Shown: positions 45,015-54,014 of the stretch, piece by piece
How positions within the stretch are numbered: position 1 is the stretch's first letter
Layout: every line of letters begins with the position of its first letter
Assembly: GCF_015222005.1 (NCBI RefSeq)
Contig: NZ_JADFFL010000010.1
Span: 62,001-126,000 of the forward strand
DNA from: Mucilaginibacter myungsuensis
Lineage (GTDB): Bacteria; Bacteroidota; Bacteroidia; Sphingobacteriales; Sphingobacteriaceae
Direction: 5' to 3'
Length of the DNA: 64,000 nucleotides
The notes under the pieces: generated by a model
What the model saw: the letters and a program-made list of their open reading frames with translations, nothing else
Told to the model about the DNA's origin: nothing
Databases searched by the model: none
Program-made: the position numbers and the translations under genes

Positions 45015-45705
45015 AGTTTATAATGTTTAGCTGAGTATTCTTTTCAGCTTTCTTCAATTCTTCCGTTTTAAGTTTCTCGTAATATTTGCAGAAATAGGTC
45101 AGTGGGCAAATGTCACACTTCGGGCTTCGCGCTACGCAGATGTACCGGCCGTGCAGGATCAACCAGTGGTGCGCTACCGCGATGGTATATTTGGGCAGAT
45201 ATTTTACTAATTGTCTCTCGACCGCTAATGGAGTGGTAGCGGTATTGGTCGTGAGTCCGATACGGTTGGCTACGCGGAACACGTGCGTATCCACAGCCAT
45301 CGCGGGTGCATCATAGACAACAGACGCGATCACATTGGCGGTTTTGCGGCCCACGCCCGGCATTTTTTGAAGTTGGTTAATATCCGATGGTACCTCGCCT
45401 TTAAACTCACCGATCAGCATTTGGGCCATGCCTACCAGGTGCTTTGCCTTATTGTTAGGATAACTGACGCTGCGGATGTAAGTAAAAACTTCTTCGGGCG
45501 TAGACAAGGCCAAACTCTCCGGACTTGGAAAACGCTCGAACAGCGCTGGGGTTACCTGGTTGACCCGCTTATCGGTACATTGTGCCGACAGGATGACCGC
45601 CACCAATAATTCGTAAGGGTTGGTGTAGTGCAGTTCGGTCTCGGGATTCGGCTGGTGTTGCTGAAAATATTCGACAAATAAACGGTAACGTTCGGACTTG
45701 AGCAT
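45013..45705 (-). CDS. nth: Endonuclease III
   Basis: The 230-residue DNA glycosylase/AP lyase removes oxidised pyrimidines in base excision repair. The HhH-GPD signature LQKMPGVGRKTANVIASVV contains the catalytic Lys, and AVDTHVFRVANR the catalytic Asp. The C-terminal 4Fe-4S cluster ligands are spaced C-x6-C-x2-C-x5-C (CVARSPKCDICPLTYFC). The ATG at 45705 is preferred over a TTG two codons upstream. Confidence 0.96.
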   Translation of the reverse strand: MLKSERYRLFVEYFQQHQPNPETELHYTNPYELLVAVILSAQCTDKRVNQVTPALFERFPSPESLALSTPEEVFTYIRSVSYPNNKAKHLVGMAQMLIGEFKGEVPSDINQLQKMPGVGRKTANVIASVVYDAPAMAVDTHVFRVANRIGLTTNTATTPLAVERQLVKYLPKYTIAVAHHWLILHGRYICVARSPKCDICPLTYFCKYYEKLKTEELKKAEKNTQLNIIN

Positions 45706-45715
45706 GGGCAAAGAT

Positions 45716-45841
45716 AAGTCTTAAGTAGGAAGTCTCAAGTCTTAAGTCGCGCTGAACATTTTAAAAAAGAAAACACCTTAAGTCAAAAGTATCGGCTCGT
45801 GTAACGGAGGGGATACGGGCAATGTGGCTGCTGACTTAAGG
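45716..45841. repeat. Word-repeat and inverted repeat between nth and a small gene
   Basis: Tandem AAGTCTTAAGT words fill 45716-45748. CCTTAAGTCA (45776-45785) pairs with TGACTTAAGG (45832-45841), extended by AAAACAC/GCGTTTT on the outside. Confidence 0.65.
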
Positions 45842-45862
45842 CGTTTTTGTGAGGTGGACCGC

Positions 45863-46060
45863 TTAACGCAAGCCTTTAGAAAAATTCAGGATGTTGTCGA
45901 TAGTTTGCTGTTGAGGCACTCTTTGCAGGGTGTCCAGATCGGTACGGATCGCATGGTAAAATACCAATTCATCGGCGTCCAGTAACTCTAAAACATCTGA
46001 CTCTTTCACGGTACTTGGGTTAGTGGTTACATTAATTGTTTGTGTAGAGGTTTCATCCAT
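45863..46060 (-). CDS. Small conserved-looking hypothetical protein
   Basis: The 65-residue acidic protein has a disordered N-terminus (STQTINVTTNPSTVKES) and a helical C-terminal part (LLDADELVFYHAIRTDLDTL and QTIDNILNFSKGLR). No signal peptide or membrane segment. It stands alone between repeats. The composition and clean ATG suggest a real gene, but the function is unknown. Confidence 0.65.
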   Translation of the reverse strand: MDETSTQTINVTTNPSTVKESDVLELLDADELVFYHAIRTDLDTLQRVPQQQTIDNILNFSKGLR

Positions 46061-46200
46061 AAGCTGCTCATAATTTTTTATTGGTCGGTATATGGTTTAA
46101 ACGAAAGGTACGACTAAATATTTTGTTAAATGAAAATTAAATGAAATTTTGTTGTTCCTTAAAGTTAACCATTGTTCGTTATTTGAAATTAAGAACGGGG

Positions 46201-46221
46201 GCTGCAATTTAAAATTGCAGC
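46201..46221. repeat. 21-bp near-perfect palindrome
   Basis: GCTGCAATTT and AAATTGCAGC flank a single A, forming a perfect inverted repeat with neighbouring AT-rich DNA. It could be a small REP-like element or operator. Confidence 0.55.
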
Positions 46222-46309
46222 TAAGTGTATTTTTTACAGTAATAATTTGGTGATATTAACCTGTGTTAAGGTGTTATTGTTTGATGTACAGTTAGTTAAA
46301 TGCTGTAAA

Positions 46310-46343
46310 ATAAAAAATGCCCCTGCATACAGGGGCATTAAAA
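46310..46343 (-). terminator. Terminator downstream of the ECF sigma gene
   Basis: On the minus strand AATGCCCCTG-TATG-CAGGGGCATT is followed by a T-run, 57 bp after the sigma factor stop. Confidence 0.85.
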
Positions 46344-46399
46344 CATAACGTACTAATTCAACAGTCGCTCTTTTGGAGTAAGTGACCGTATGGGAGAAC

Positions 46400-46984
46400 C
46401 TAATTTTTGAGGCTCAATTCTTTGTTCTGCATCATCTTGCGCAAGTTATTAAGCGCATAACGCATACGCCCCAGCGCGGTGTTAATGCTCACCTCGGTAA
46501 TGTCGGCTATCTCTTTAAAACTCAGGTCGCCGTAGTGGCGCATGATCAACACTTCCTTTTGCTCTTCGGGCAACAGGTGTATCAGCGCTTTCAGATCTTT
46601 GTGGGTCTGCTCGCGTACCAGTTTATCTTCGGCACTTTCATCGTAATTACCCAACACCTCAAAAATGTCGAAATCATCGCCTCCACTAACCAGCGGCGTA
46701 CGTTTTTCGCGACGGAAGTGGTCTATCACCAGGTTATGCGCAATACGGCTCACCCAAGGTAAAAACTTGCCTTCCTCGTTGTATTTTTTAGCTTTAAGGG
46801 TATTGATCACCTTGATAAAGGTGTCCTGAAAGATATCTTCGGCCAGGGCTTCGTCCTTCACCAACAGATAAATGGATGTGTAAATTTTGGTTTGATATCG
46901 CCTTATCAGCTCCACAAGCCCCGCCTCATCACCGGCAACATAAAGATGGATCAGATCCTGATCACTTTTCAATTGAAGATCCAT
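46400..46984 (-). CDS. ECF-type RNA polymerase sigma factor
   Basis: The 194-residue protein has sigma region 2 (about residues 20-95: EDIFQDTFIKVINTLK and FLPWVSRIAHNLVIDHFRRE) and region 4 (about 130-185: LPEEQKEVLIMRHYGDLSFK and EIADITEVSINTALGRMRYA). It directs RNA polymerase to a dedicated set of promoters. No anti-sigma gene is adjacent on this strand; the next gene downstream is the unrelated 65-residue ORF. Confidence 0.95.
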   Translation of the reverse strand: MDLQLKSDQDLIHLYVAGDEAGLVELIRRYQTKIYTSIYLLVKDEALAEDIFQDTFIKVINTLKAKKYNEEGKFLPWVSRIAHNLVIDHFRREKRTPLVSGGDDFDIFEVLGNYDESAEDKLVREQTHKDLKALIHLLPEEQKEVLIMRHYGDLSFKEIADITEVSINTALGRMRYALNNLRKMMQNKELSLKN

Positions 46985-47372
46985 AGAACTTTAAATACTT
47001 TATTAAGTTTCAAACAGAAAAATAAAAATCTCTTAAAAAGTAAAGTTCTATTCTATAGGGGCTCCTTTGTTTTATGTTTCTACTACCAAATAAAATAATT
47101 AAACATTATAAATGCAAATTATTTTAAACAATTAACATTTACGTTTTTGATGCTTTATATGGCTTTGTTGCCAATGCAAAGTATCATATTTCAATAGTGC
47201 CATAAATATAAAAACAATATTTTGAAAACTGCTTGTCTGCAACAAACTATTCTGTTAGTTCGACAGATGGATGACACATTGGTTTAAGGATATACGTTGT
47301 ATCTTGAAGTTTAGTTGTCTTTGCTTTAAAGTCGGCAAAGTAAATATTTACTCTTTTTATTAAATTTGAGTT
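46985..47372. other. AT-rich divergent intergenic region
   Basis: It separates the sigma factor gene from the carboxypeptidase-regulatory-domain gene. TAAATTTG at 47361-47368 fits a -7 box but lies only 4 bp before an ATG, too close for a normal leader. I see no ORF or stable hairpin. Confidence 0.45.
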
Positions 47373-48539
47373 ATGCGCTACCTATTCCTACTCCTTTTTG
47401 TTTATCCGCTAAACTTGGCGGCACAAACTACCATGAGCGGTAAAGTGTTAAGTTTGGTAAACCAAAAGCCGGTGGCCGATGCCAGCGTGTTTTTAAATAA
47501 TACATCCATAGGTACCAAGACCGACGCAGCCGGAACATTTACGCTAAGTAATGTAAAGAATGGCAAATACGATCTTATTGTAAGCTGCGTAGGTTTTGAA
47601 GCCGTTAGTCAGGGCGTTGTAGTGCAGGATAACAAAGTACAAGTTCCGGATATCCAGCTAATGCCCAAAGTGACCGAGTTACGGGAGGTAAAGATCGGTA
47701 AAAAGAACACCCGGGTTGATAGCAGGCGGGCACGGCTGTTACGGATGTTCATGCAGGAATTTTTAGGCAATACTGCTAACGCATCGCAAACTAAGATCCT
47801 GAACCCCGAGATATTGTATCTGGATTATGATGAAGAGCAGCAGAAACTCACGGCCAGTACGCAGGATTTCTTGATCATTGAGAATAAGGCACTTGGCTAC
47901 CGCACTAAGTATCTGCTTACTTCATTTGTAAAAGACCCACTTAATAATATACTGCAGTACACCGGTGCCTCGGCTTTTGAGCAGATAAAAGGCACGCCGG
48001 AGCAGCAAACAGAATGGCAAAATAAACGGGTGAAAACCTATCTTGGGTCGGCTATGCATTTTTTGAGGGCCTGTACCGAAAATGCTGTCGGGCAAAATGA
48101 TTTTACTGTTTTTAAACTGCAGCGTACACCCAACCCCGACCGTGCGCCCGACAGTGTGATCCTACGCAAGATCAGGTATTTTACCGATGTTAAGGAGCGT
48201 GATTCGGCGATCTATTGGAGTACCATGTTCCAGGAGCCAAGGTTTGCCTATAGCGTGCCTAAAGTGAAGCTGGACGCAAAGGAATATATCAAAGCTACCG
48301 ATCAAAAGAGCTTCTTCGCCTTGTATCACCCTAATATTTTAATGGTGAACTACAAGAACAACAATGCCAATGCGAATGCCAATTCTACACTGATCATCTT
48401 TGGCGATCAGGAAACCTATTTTGATAGTAACGGCATCATCTTATCCATGAGGGACAATAAATTTGAGCGCTACTGGAGCGAATTACGCTTTGCCGACCAG
48501 CTGCCTGCCGACTACGAATTACCCAGAAGTTTGAAATAA
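47373..48539 (+). CDS. Secreted protein with carboxypeptidase-regulatory-like domain
   Basis: The 388-residue protein has a signal peptide (cleavage after NLAAQ, about residue 18) and an Ig-like CarboxypepD_reg domain (about 20-100: SGKVLSLVNQKPVADASVFL and GTKTDAAGTFTLSNVKNGKY), as at the N-terminus of many TonB-dependent receptors. The rest (about 105-388) is a beta-rich region without recognised motifs; there is no barrel long enough for a transporter. It is probably periplasmic or on the outer membrane. Function unknown. Confidence 0.8.
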   Translation: MRYLFLLLFVYPLNLAAQTTMSGKVLSLVNQKPVADASVFLNNTSIGTKTDAAGTFTLSNVKNGKYDLIVSCVGFEAVSQGVVVQDNKVQVPDIQLMPKVTELREVKIGKKNTRVDSRRARLLRMFMQEFLGNTANASQTKILNPEILYLDYDEEQQKLTASTQDFLIIENKALGYRTKYLLTSFVKDPLNNILQYTGASAFEQIKGTPEQQTEWQNKRVKTYLGSAMHFLRACTENAVGQNDFTVFKLQRTPNPDRAPDSVILRKIRYFTDVKERDSAIYWSTMFQEPRFAYSVPKVKLDAKEYIKATDQKSFFALYHPNILMVNYKNNNANANANSTLIIFGDQETYFDSNGIILSMRDNKFERYWSELRFADQLPADYELPRSLK

Positions 48540-48651
48540 GGTATAGATCTTGTCCGGCAATTCAATTCCTTTACAAAAAGCTGATAATTAATTCGCTTGC
48601 TCCTATTGGAAACTGCTAAATTTTTTAGGATTTTTGCGATCGGGAGAAAAA

Positions 48652-48785
48652 GTTCATGGTTGATGGTTCATAGTTCATGGTTTTTAAAGAGAACCATAAG
48701 GTGTAGTACGCTGTTACTATGATTTATGATCCAATAACCATGAACTTCCCAAGGGCTATCAACTATGGTCTATGAACCATGAACT
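48652..48785. repeat. Hairpin of GTTCATGG-type words upstream of uvrA
   Basis: The left arm (48652-48680) repeats GTTCATGGTTGATGG and TTCATAGTTCATGG; the right arm (48736-48785) contains AACCATGAAC and CTATGAACCATGAAC. The right arm includes an in-frame ATG at 48772 that could extend uvrA by seven residues. Confidence 0.75.
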
Positions 48786-48792
48786 AAGACAA

Positions 48793-51687
48793 ATGAGCAC
48801 AGAAGCAGAAAAAGATCCGCAAAAACATATCATCATTAAAGGCGCAAGGGTGCATAACCTTAAAAACCTGGATGTTGCCATACCCAAAAACAAGCTGGTG
48901 GTGATCACCGGCATGTCTGGATCAGGCAAGTCCTCGCTGGCTTTTGATACGCTTTATGCCGAAGGTCAGCGCCGTTATGTAGAGAGCTTATCCAGCTATG
49001 CGCGCCAGTTTTTGGGCCGTATGAATAAGCCTGATGTGGATTATATCAAGGGCATTGCCCCGGCTATCGCTATCGAGCAAAAGGTGATCACATCTAACCC
49101 AAGGTCTACCGTAGGTACTTCGACAGAGATATATGATTATTTGAAGCTGCTTTTCTCGCGGATAGGTAAAACGATATCGCCCGTATCAGGCAAAATAGTT
49201 AAGAAAGATACCGTTACCGATGTGGTTAACTTTGTGGCCGAGCAACCCGACGATACGCAGGTCACCATCCTTTGTCCACTGCACCCGCACAATAACCGCA
49301 GCCTGAAAGAAGAGCTTGCGGTATTGTTGCAAAAGGGTTTTATCCGTGTAGAGTATAACGGGACGCTTGCCCGTATCGAGACCATTTTGGAAGACGAGAG
49401 CATAGCTAACGTACTGATGGGCGCGGAGCCTGAAGCGGCAAATACTGAGGTTAAAAAGACCAAAGCCAAAACTACTAAGCAAAAGGTTGAAGCGGCTGCA
49501 CCAACGATACGTATCGTTGTAGACCGTATCGTTAAGAATGGTGAAGAGGAAACCCTAAGCCGCGCGGCAGATTCGGCGCAGACTGCCTTTTTTGAAGGTA
49601 AAGGTGATTGCTATGTTCGCTACCAGCAACCTGATAGTGAGAGCGAAAGCGAGATATTCTTTTGCGATAGATTTGAATTGGATGGCATCCGTTTTGAAGA
49701 ACCATCATCAAACTTTTTCAGCTTTAATAACCCTTATGGGGCTTGTAAGAAATGCGAAGGTTACGGTAAGGTGATCGGTATTGATGAGGACTTGGTGATC
49801 CCCGATAAAAGTAAAAGCGTTTACGACGGTGCGATAGCCCCATGGCGTGGCGAAAAAATGCGCGAGTGGAACGATAAGTTGGTAAAGAACGCCCTGAAAT
49901 TCGATTTTCCGATCCATCGCCAATACAATCAACTTACCCCGGAGCAGCAACAACTGATCTGGAGCGGTAACCAATACTTTGTTGGCCTTAACGATTTTTT
50001 TAAGGAACTGGAAGAGCAAACCTACAAGATACAATATCGTGTTATGCTATCGCGCTATCGCGGTAAAACTACCTGTCCCGAGTGTAAGGGCAGCCGTTTG
50101 CGTGGCGATGCGTCGTATGTGAAGATCGCCGGCAAAAGTATCACCGACATTGTGCTGATGCCTTTGGATACCGCATTCAACTTTTTTAGAGATCTGCAAC
50201 TGAACGAGCATGACGCTACCATTGGTAAACGTTTGTTGCAGGAGGTTGATAGCCGCTTGATGTTCCTTAACGATGTAGGTTTGAGTTACCTGACGCTGAA
50301 CCGTCTGTCGAACACACTTTCAGGCGGTGAATCACAAAGGATCAACCTGGCTACATCTTTGGGTAGTAGTTTGGTAGGTTCGATATACGTGCTGGATGAG
50401 CCGAGCATCGGTCTACACCCTCGCGATACCCAGCGATTGATCACCGTATTAAAGTCGCTGCGCGATGTGGGTAATACGGTGTTGGTTGTGGAACACGAGG
50501 AAGAGATCATGCAATCTGCCGATCACTTGATCGATATTGGCCCGGCCGCAGGTACGCACGGTGGCGAGTTATGCTTTTCGGGTACTTTCGAGCAGATGTT
50601 GATCGACGATAATAGTTTAACAGGTAAATACCTTAGCGGTAAAGAACAAATCGCTATACCGGCCCAGCGCCGCCAATGGTACGATTTTATAGAACTGAAA
50701 GGCGCACGTGAGAATAACTTGAAGAACGTGAACGTGAAGTTCCCGTTGGGTGTTTTGACCGTAGTGACCGGCGTGTCAGGCTCAGGTAAGACCAGCTTGG
50801 TGAAACGCATATTTGCTCCGGCCCTGCAAAAAATAATGGGTAACTACAACGGCGAGCAGACCGGTAGCTACGATAGCCTGGAAGGCGACTACAATAAAAT
50901 AGAACAGGTAGAAATGGTTGATCAGAACCCGATCGGCCGTTCATCGCGCTCTAATCCGGTCACCTATGTAAAAGCTTGGGACGAGATACGTAACCTGTAC
51001 GCCGCCCAACCGGCTGCCAAGGCGGCAGGACTGAAGCCATCGGCGTTTTCCTTTAATGTAGAAGGCGGCCGTTGTGATGTTTGCCAGGGCGAAGGCGAGG
51101 TGAAGATAGAGATGCAGTTTATGGCAGATATATTTTTGCCGTGCGAATCGTGCAATGGTAAACGCTTTAAGCAGCATATTTTGGATATCCAATACATGGA
51201 AAAGAATGTATCGGATGTATTGAGTATGACGATCGATGAAGGTTTAGAGTTCTTCCGCAAGGAGCCTAAGATCCTGAACAAGATCAAACCTTTGGTTGAT
51301 GTAGGCTTGGGTTATGTACAATTAGGGCAATCGTCAAACACGTTATCAGGCGGCGAGGCGCAGCGTATCAAACTGGCATCGTTCCTGGTGAAGGGTAACA
51401 ATACCCACAAAACACTATTTATTTTTGATGAACCGACTACAGGTTTGCACTTTGCTGATATCAAAAAACTGCTAAAGTCTTTTGATGCCTTGCTGGATAA
51501 CGGCAATACAATCATTGTGATAGAACATAATATGGACGTGATCAAAAGTGCGGATTGGGTGATCGATATCGGCCCGGAAGGCGGCGATAAAGGCGGCACG
51601 GTAACGTTTGAAGGATTGCCCGAAGATCTGGCCAAAGTAGAAAATAGCTATACAGGTAAGTTCTTAAAAGAAAGGTTTGGCAATTAG
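48793..51687 (+). CDS. uvrA: Excinuclease ABC subunit A
   Basis: The 964-residue ATPase recognises DNA lesions and loads UvrB in nucleotide excision repair. It has two ABC modules: Walker A GMSGSGKSSL and GVSGSGKTSL, signatures LSGGESQRINLA and LSGGEAQRIKLA, and paired zinc-finger cysteines (CKKCEGYGK, CPECKGSRL, CDVCQGEGEV, CESCNGKRF). A Lys/Thr-rich insertion near residues 220-240 is a lineage feature. The ATG at 48793 (MSTEAEK) is preferred, because the upstream ATG at 48772 lies in a repeat arm. Confidence 0.97.
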   Translation: MSTEAEKDPQKHIIIKGARVHNLKNLDVAIPKNKLVVITGMSGSGKSSLAFDTLYAEGQRRYVESLSSYARQFLGRMNKPDVDYIKGIAPAIAIEQKVITSNPRSTVGTSTEIYDYLKLLFSRIGKTISPVSGKIVKKDTVTDVVNFVAEQPDDTQVTILCPLHPHNNRSLKEELAVLLQKGFIRVEYNGTLARIETILEDESIANVLMGAEPEAANTEVKKTKAKTTKQKVEAAAPTIRIVVDRIVKNGEEETLSRAADSAQTAFFEGKGDCYVRYQQPDSESESEIFFCDRFELDGIRFEEPSSNFFSFNNPYGACKKCEGYGKVIGIDEDLVIPDKSKSVYDGAIAPWRGEKMREWNDKLVKNALKFDFPIHRQYNQLTPEQQQLIWSGNQYFVGLNDFFKELEEQTYKIQYRVMLSRYRGKTTCPECKGSRLRGDASYVKIAGKSITDIVLMPLDTAFNFFRDLQLNEHDATIGKRLLQEVDSRLMFLNDVGLSYLTLNRLSNTLSGGESQRINLATSLGSSLVGSIYVLDEPSIGLHPRDTQRLITVLKSLRDVGNTVLVVEHEEEIMQSADHLIDIGPAAGTHGGELCFSGTFEQMLIDDNSLTGKYLSGKEQIAIPAQRRQWYDFIELKGARENNLKNVNVKFPLGVLTVVTGVSGSGKTSLVKRIFAPALQKIMGNYNGEQTGSYDSLEGDYNKIEQVEMVDQNPIGRSSRSNPVTYVKAWDEIRNLYAAQPAAKAAGLKPSAFSFNVEGGRCDVCQGEGEVKIEMQFMADIFLPCESCNGKRFKQHILDIQYMEKNVSDVLSMTIDEGLEFFRKEPKILNKIKPLVDVGLGYVQLGQSSNTLSGGEAQRIKLASFLVKGNNTHKTLFIFDEPTTGLHFADIKKLLKSFDALLDNGNTIIVIEHNMDVIKSADWVIDIGPEGGDKGGTVTFEGLPEDLAKVENSYTGKFLKERFGN

Positions 51688-51783
51688 ATACGAGGAGATG
51701 ATGGCATTGGATAATGAGGGTGGCGTACATGCATCATCGCCTTTTTATTCAATTATAACTAAGTCAAGAATAAACCGTCCCAA

Positions 51784-51817
51784 CAAAAAAGGCTGCCCTT
51801 TTTTACAAGGACAGCCC
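51784..51817 (-). terminator. Terminator after the histidine kinase gene
   Basis: On the minus strand GGCTGTCCTTG-TAAAA-AAGGGCAGCC precedes TTTTTTGTTGG, 49 bp past the kinase stop. Confidence 0.8.
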
Positions 51818-51865
51818 TTAATAGGGGTAACTCGAAACTAAAACCTTGGCAATGTACGCCCGCAA

Positions 51866-53218
51866 TTATGAAGTTTTAGTGAAGTTTTGTCTTTTATTGA
51901 AAATGAGGGTGAACGTAGTGCCCTGTCCCTTGTGCGACTTAATACCAACATCTACCTGATGGAAGGTGGCAATACTCTTCACAATGGCCAGGCCCAACCC
52001 GTAACTTTCTGCCTCGTCGCTTTGTAGTTTTTCAAATCGGTTAAAGGCTTTTTCAATTTGGGGATCTTCCATGCCTATGCCTGTGTCGGCTATTTGAAGG
52101 GTGTAATATTCGTCGTTGATATCGTCCGTAATTACGATACTGCCGCTGTCATGATTGTATTTGATCGCGTTATTAATGATATTGAACAGCATGTTATGCA
52201 GCAGCGGGCGGTTACCCGTCATGCTGAATTGATAAGTTATGCGGTTGTAAAAAGTAATGTTTTTGGCCTCTAAACGATCTTCCAACTCTTCAGTAATTTC
52301 GGCCATCAGCTCGGGCATATCTATTTTATCCGTTTTGGCAAACTGGTTGTTCTCTACTTTAGATATCAGTAAAAGGCTATTAATGATGGATCTAAGCCTG
52401 TTCAGCGTTTTTAACGACGCAAAGATCTTATTTTCGGCACTCTCGCTTAACTCTTCCTTAACCATCAGGTTCTCTAACCGAGTACTGATGATAGATATCG
52501 GTGTCAGCAGTTCGTGCGATACGTTGGCGATGAATTGTTTCTCTAACTGAAAGAGCGTCGATATTTTCTTCATCAACGTACTGATGCTATCATCCAACAT
52601 TTTAAAATCGTACGTGGTGGTACTGATCGGTTCATGGTCAAAGTTGAGCGGATCGTTAACATTCACCAGTTTTTTCTCGATGATTTTGTAGAAAGGTTGA
52701 AGGAGGTATTTGGTGAACACCATATCGCTCACCAGCGTTAATACTAAAGCCACGGCCAGCATCACCAAAGTGAATTTTTTAACGATATCTTTTAGATCCT
52801 CTACAGATTCAATGCTTTCACCTATCTCCAGCAGATAGGTCTTATTATCAAAATCAAAATAGGTGCTTAATACACGGTACACCTCGGGCACATTATCAAC
52901 AATGCGCCGGTCGGTGCGGTACTTTATCTCTGATGAGATGTGGGGTTGATATGCCACCTGCTTGGCCGTTACATATTCCTGATTAAGAATGTTAAAATCG
53001 CGGTAGGTAGATCGTGTTTGGGTTTGCGATTCCAAAAATTCGTTCAGTTCGCCGGTGCTAAGGTCGTTCAACAGACGTACTTTACTTTTCTCTAAACGGG
53101 CCTCAATGTGGTTGACCGATATTTTCTCGATAAAAAAAAGTGTGATCAAACCTGTAAAAAGAATGATCGCGATCTTGGTGAGGGTATTATATAGGGCCAG
53201 TTTAAACCGCAGTTTCAT
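51866..53218 (-). CDS. Transmembrane sensor histidine kinase
   Basis: The 450-residue inner-membrane kinase has a first helix (about 11-31), a periplasmic segment (about 32-145), a second helix (about 148-170), a dimerisation region with phospho-acceptor His in FIANVSHELLTPISIIS, and HATPase_c (NIINNAIKYNHDSGS, IADTGIGMEDP, SYGLGLAIVK). It is paired with the OmpR-type regulator, whose stop lies 12 bp upstream. Confidence 0.94.
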   Translation of the reverse strand: MKLRFKLALYNTLTKIAIILFTGLITLFFIEKISVNHIEARLEKSKVRLLNDLSTGELNEFLESQTQTRSTYRDFNILNQEYVTAKQVAYQPHISSEIKYRTDRRIVDNVPEVYRVLSTYFDFDNKTYLLEIGESIESVEDLKDIVKKFTLVMLAVALVLTLVSDMVFTKYLLQPFYKIIEKKLVNVNDPLNFDHEPISTTTYDFKMLDDSISTLMKKISTLFQLEKQFIANVSHELLTPISIISTRLENLMVKEELSESAENKIFASLKTLNRLRSIINSLLLISKVENNQFAKTDKIDMPELMAEITEELEDRLEAKNITFYNRITYQFSMTGNRPLLHNMLFNIINNAIKYNHDSGSIVITDDINDEYYTLQIADTGIGMEDPQIEKAFNRFEKLQSDEAESYGLGLAIVKSIATFHQVDVGIKSHKGQGTTFTLIFNKRQNFTKTS

Positions 53219-53230
53219 AGTTGGGCGAGC

Positions 53231-53908
53231 TTAAATATTAATGCGATAACCAATGCTCCGCACCGTCTCGAACCATTCTATGGGCGCGCATACTGATAGT
53301 TTTTTACGCAGGTTCTTTACGTGTACATCCACAAAGTTCGAGTCGGAATTGATCTCCAGCACATCGCCCCAAACGTGTTCGGTCAAGTTGGTGCGCGATA
53401 TTACTTTATTTTTGTTCAGCACCAGGTAGTTGAATATCTCAAATTCCTTTTTGGTGAGGTTGACACGTTCGTTATTAAATTGTACCGTCCGGTTCTGGAT
53501 GTTGATCTTAAATTCCTTCACCACCACATCATTACTTTCCAGCTTATGCTTGCGGCGGGTGATGGCATGCATGCGGGCAAGCAACTCGTTCAGACTGAAT
53601 GGCTTGGGCAGGTAGTCGTCGGCACCTTGTTCCAAACCATGGACACGGTCGTCCACTGCCCCACGTGCGGTCAGGATGATCACTGCGTCCTGCCTGCCGG
53701 GTATTTTTTTAAAGGTGGCCAGCAGGTCGAAACCGTTGCCGTCAGGTAAGCCCAGATCCAGCAAAATAAAGTCGTAATTGTTCACAAATATCTTTTCGCT
53801 CGCGCTTTTGCTGGTGCGTGCGTGTTCCACAGTAAACCCTTCGCGACTCAAAAACTCGTCTATTTCGAGCGCAAGCCCCTTTTCGTCCTCAACGATCAAT
53901 ACATTCAT
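53231..53908 (-). CDS. OmpR-family response regulator
   Basis: The 225-residue protein starts MNVLIVEDEKGLALEIDEFL at 53908; the frame stays open upstream, but that part runs through the neighbouring gene antisense and has no domain sense. It has a receiver (Asp in ILLDLGLPDG at about 51) and a winged-helix domain (VISRTNLTEHVWGDVLEI and FVDVHVKNLRKKLS). It is cotranscribed with the following histidine kinase. Confidence 0.95.
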   Translation of the reverse strand: MNVLIVEDEKGLALEIDEFLSREGFTVEHARTSKSASEKIFVNNYDFILLDLGLPDGNGFDLLATFKKIPGRQDAVIILTARGAVDDRVHGLEQGADDYLPKPFSLNELLARMHAITRRKHKLESNDVVVKEFKINIQNRTVQFNNERVNLTKKEFEIFNYLVLNKNKVISRTNLTEHVWGDVLEINSDSNFVDVHVKNLRKKLSVCAPIEWFETVRSIGYRINI

Positions 53909-54014
53909 AGCGATGCAATTTACAAAAACATAAAACTTATGGTAATTGCGTTTGTCTTGTAGGTAAGAATAAACAGCATACAGCTCCCAAAAACAACAGA
54001 AACTTGTTCGCATT

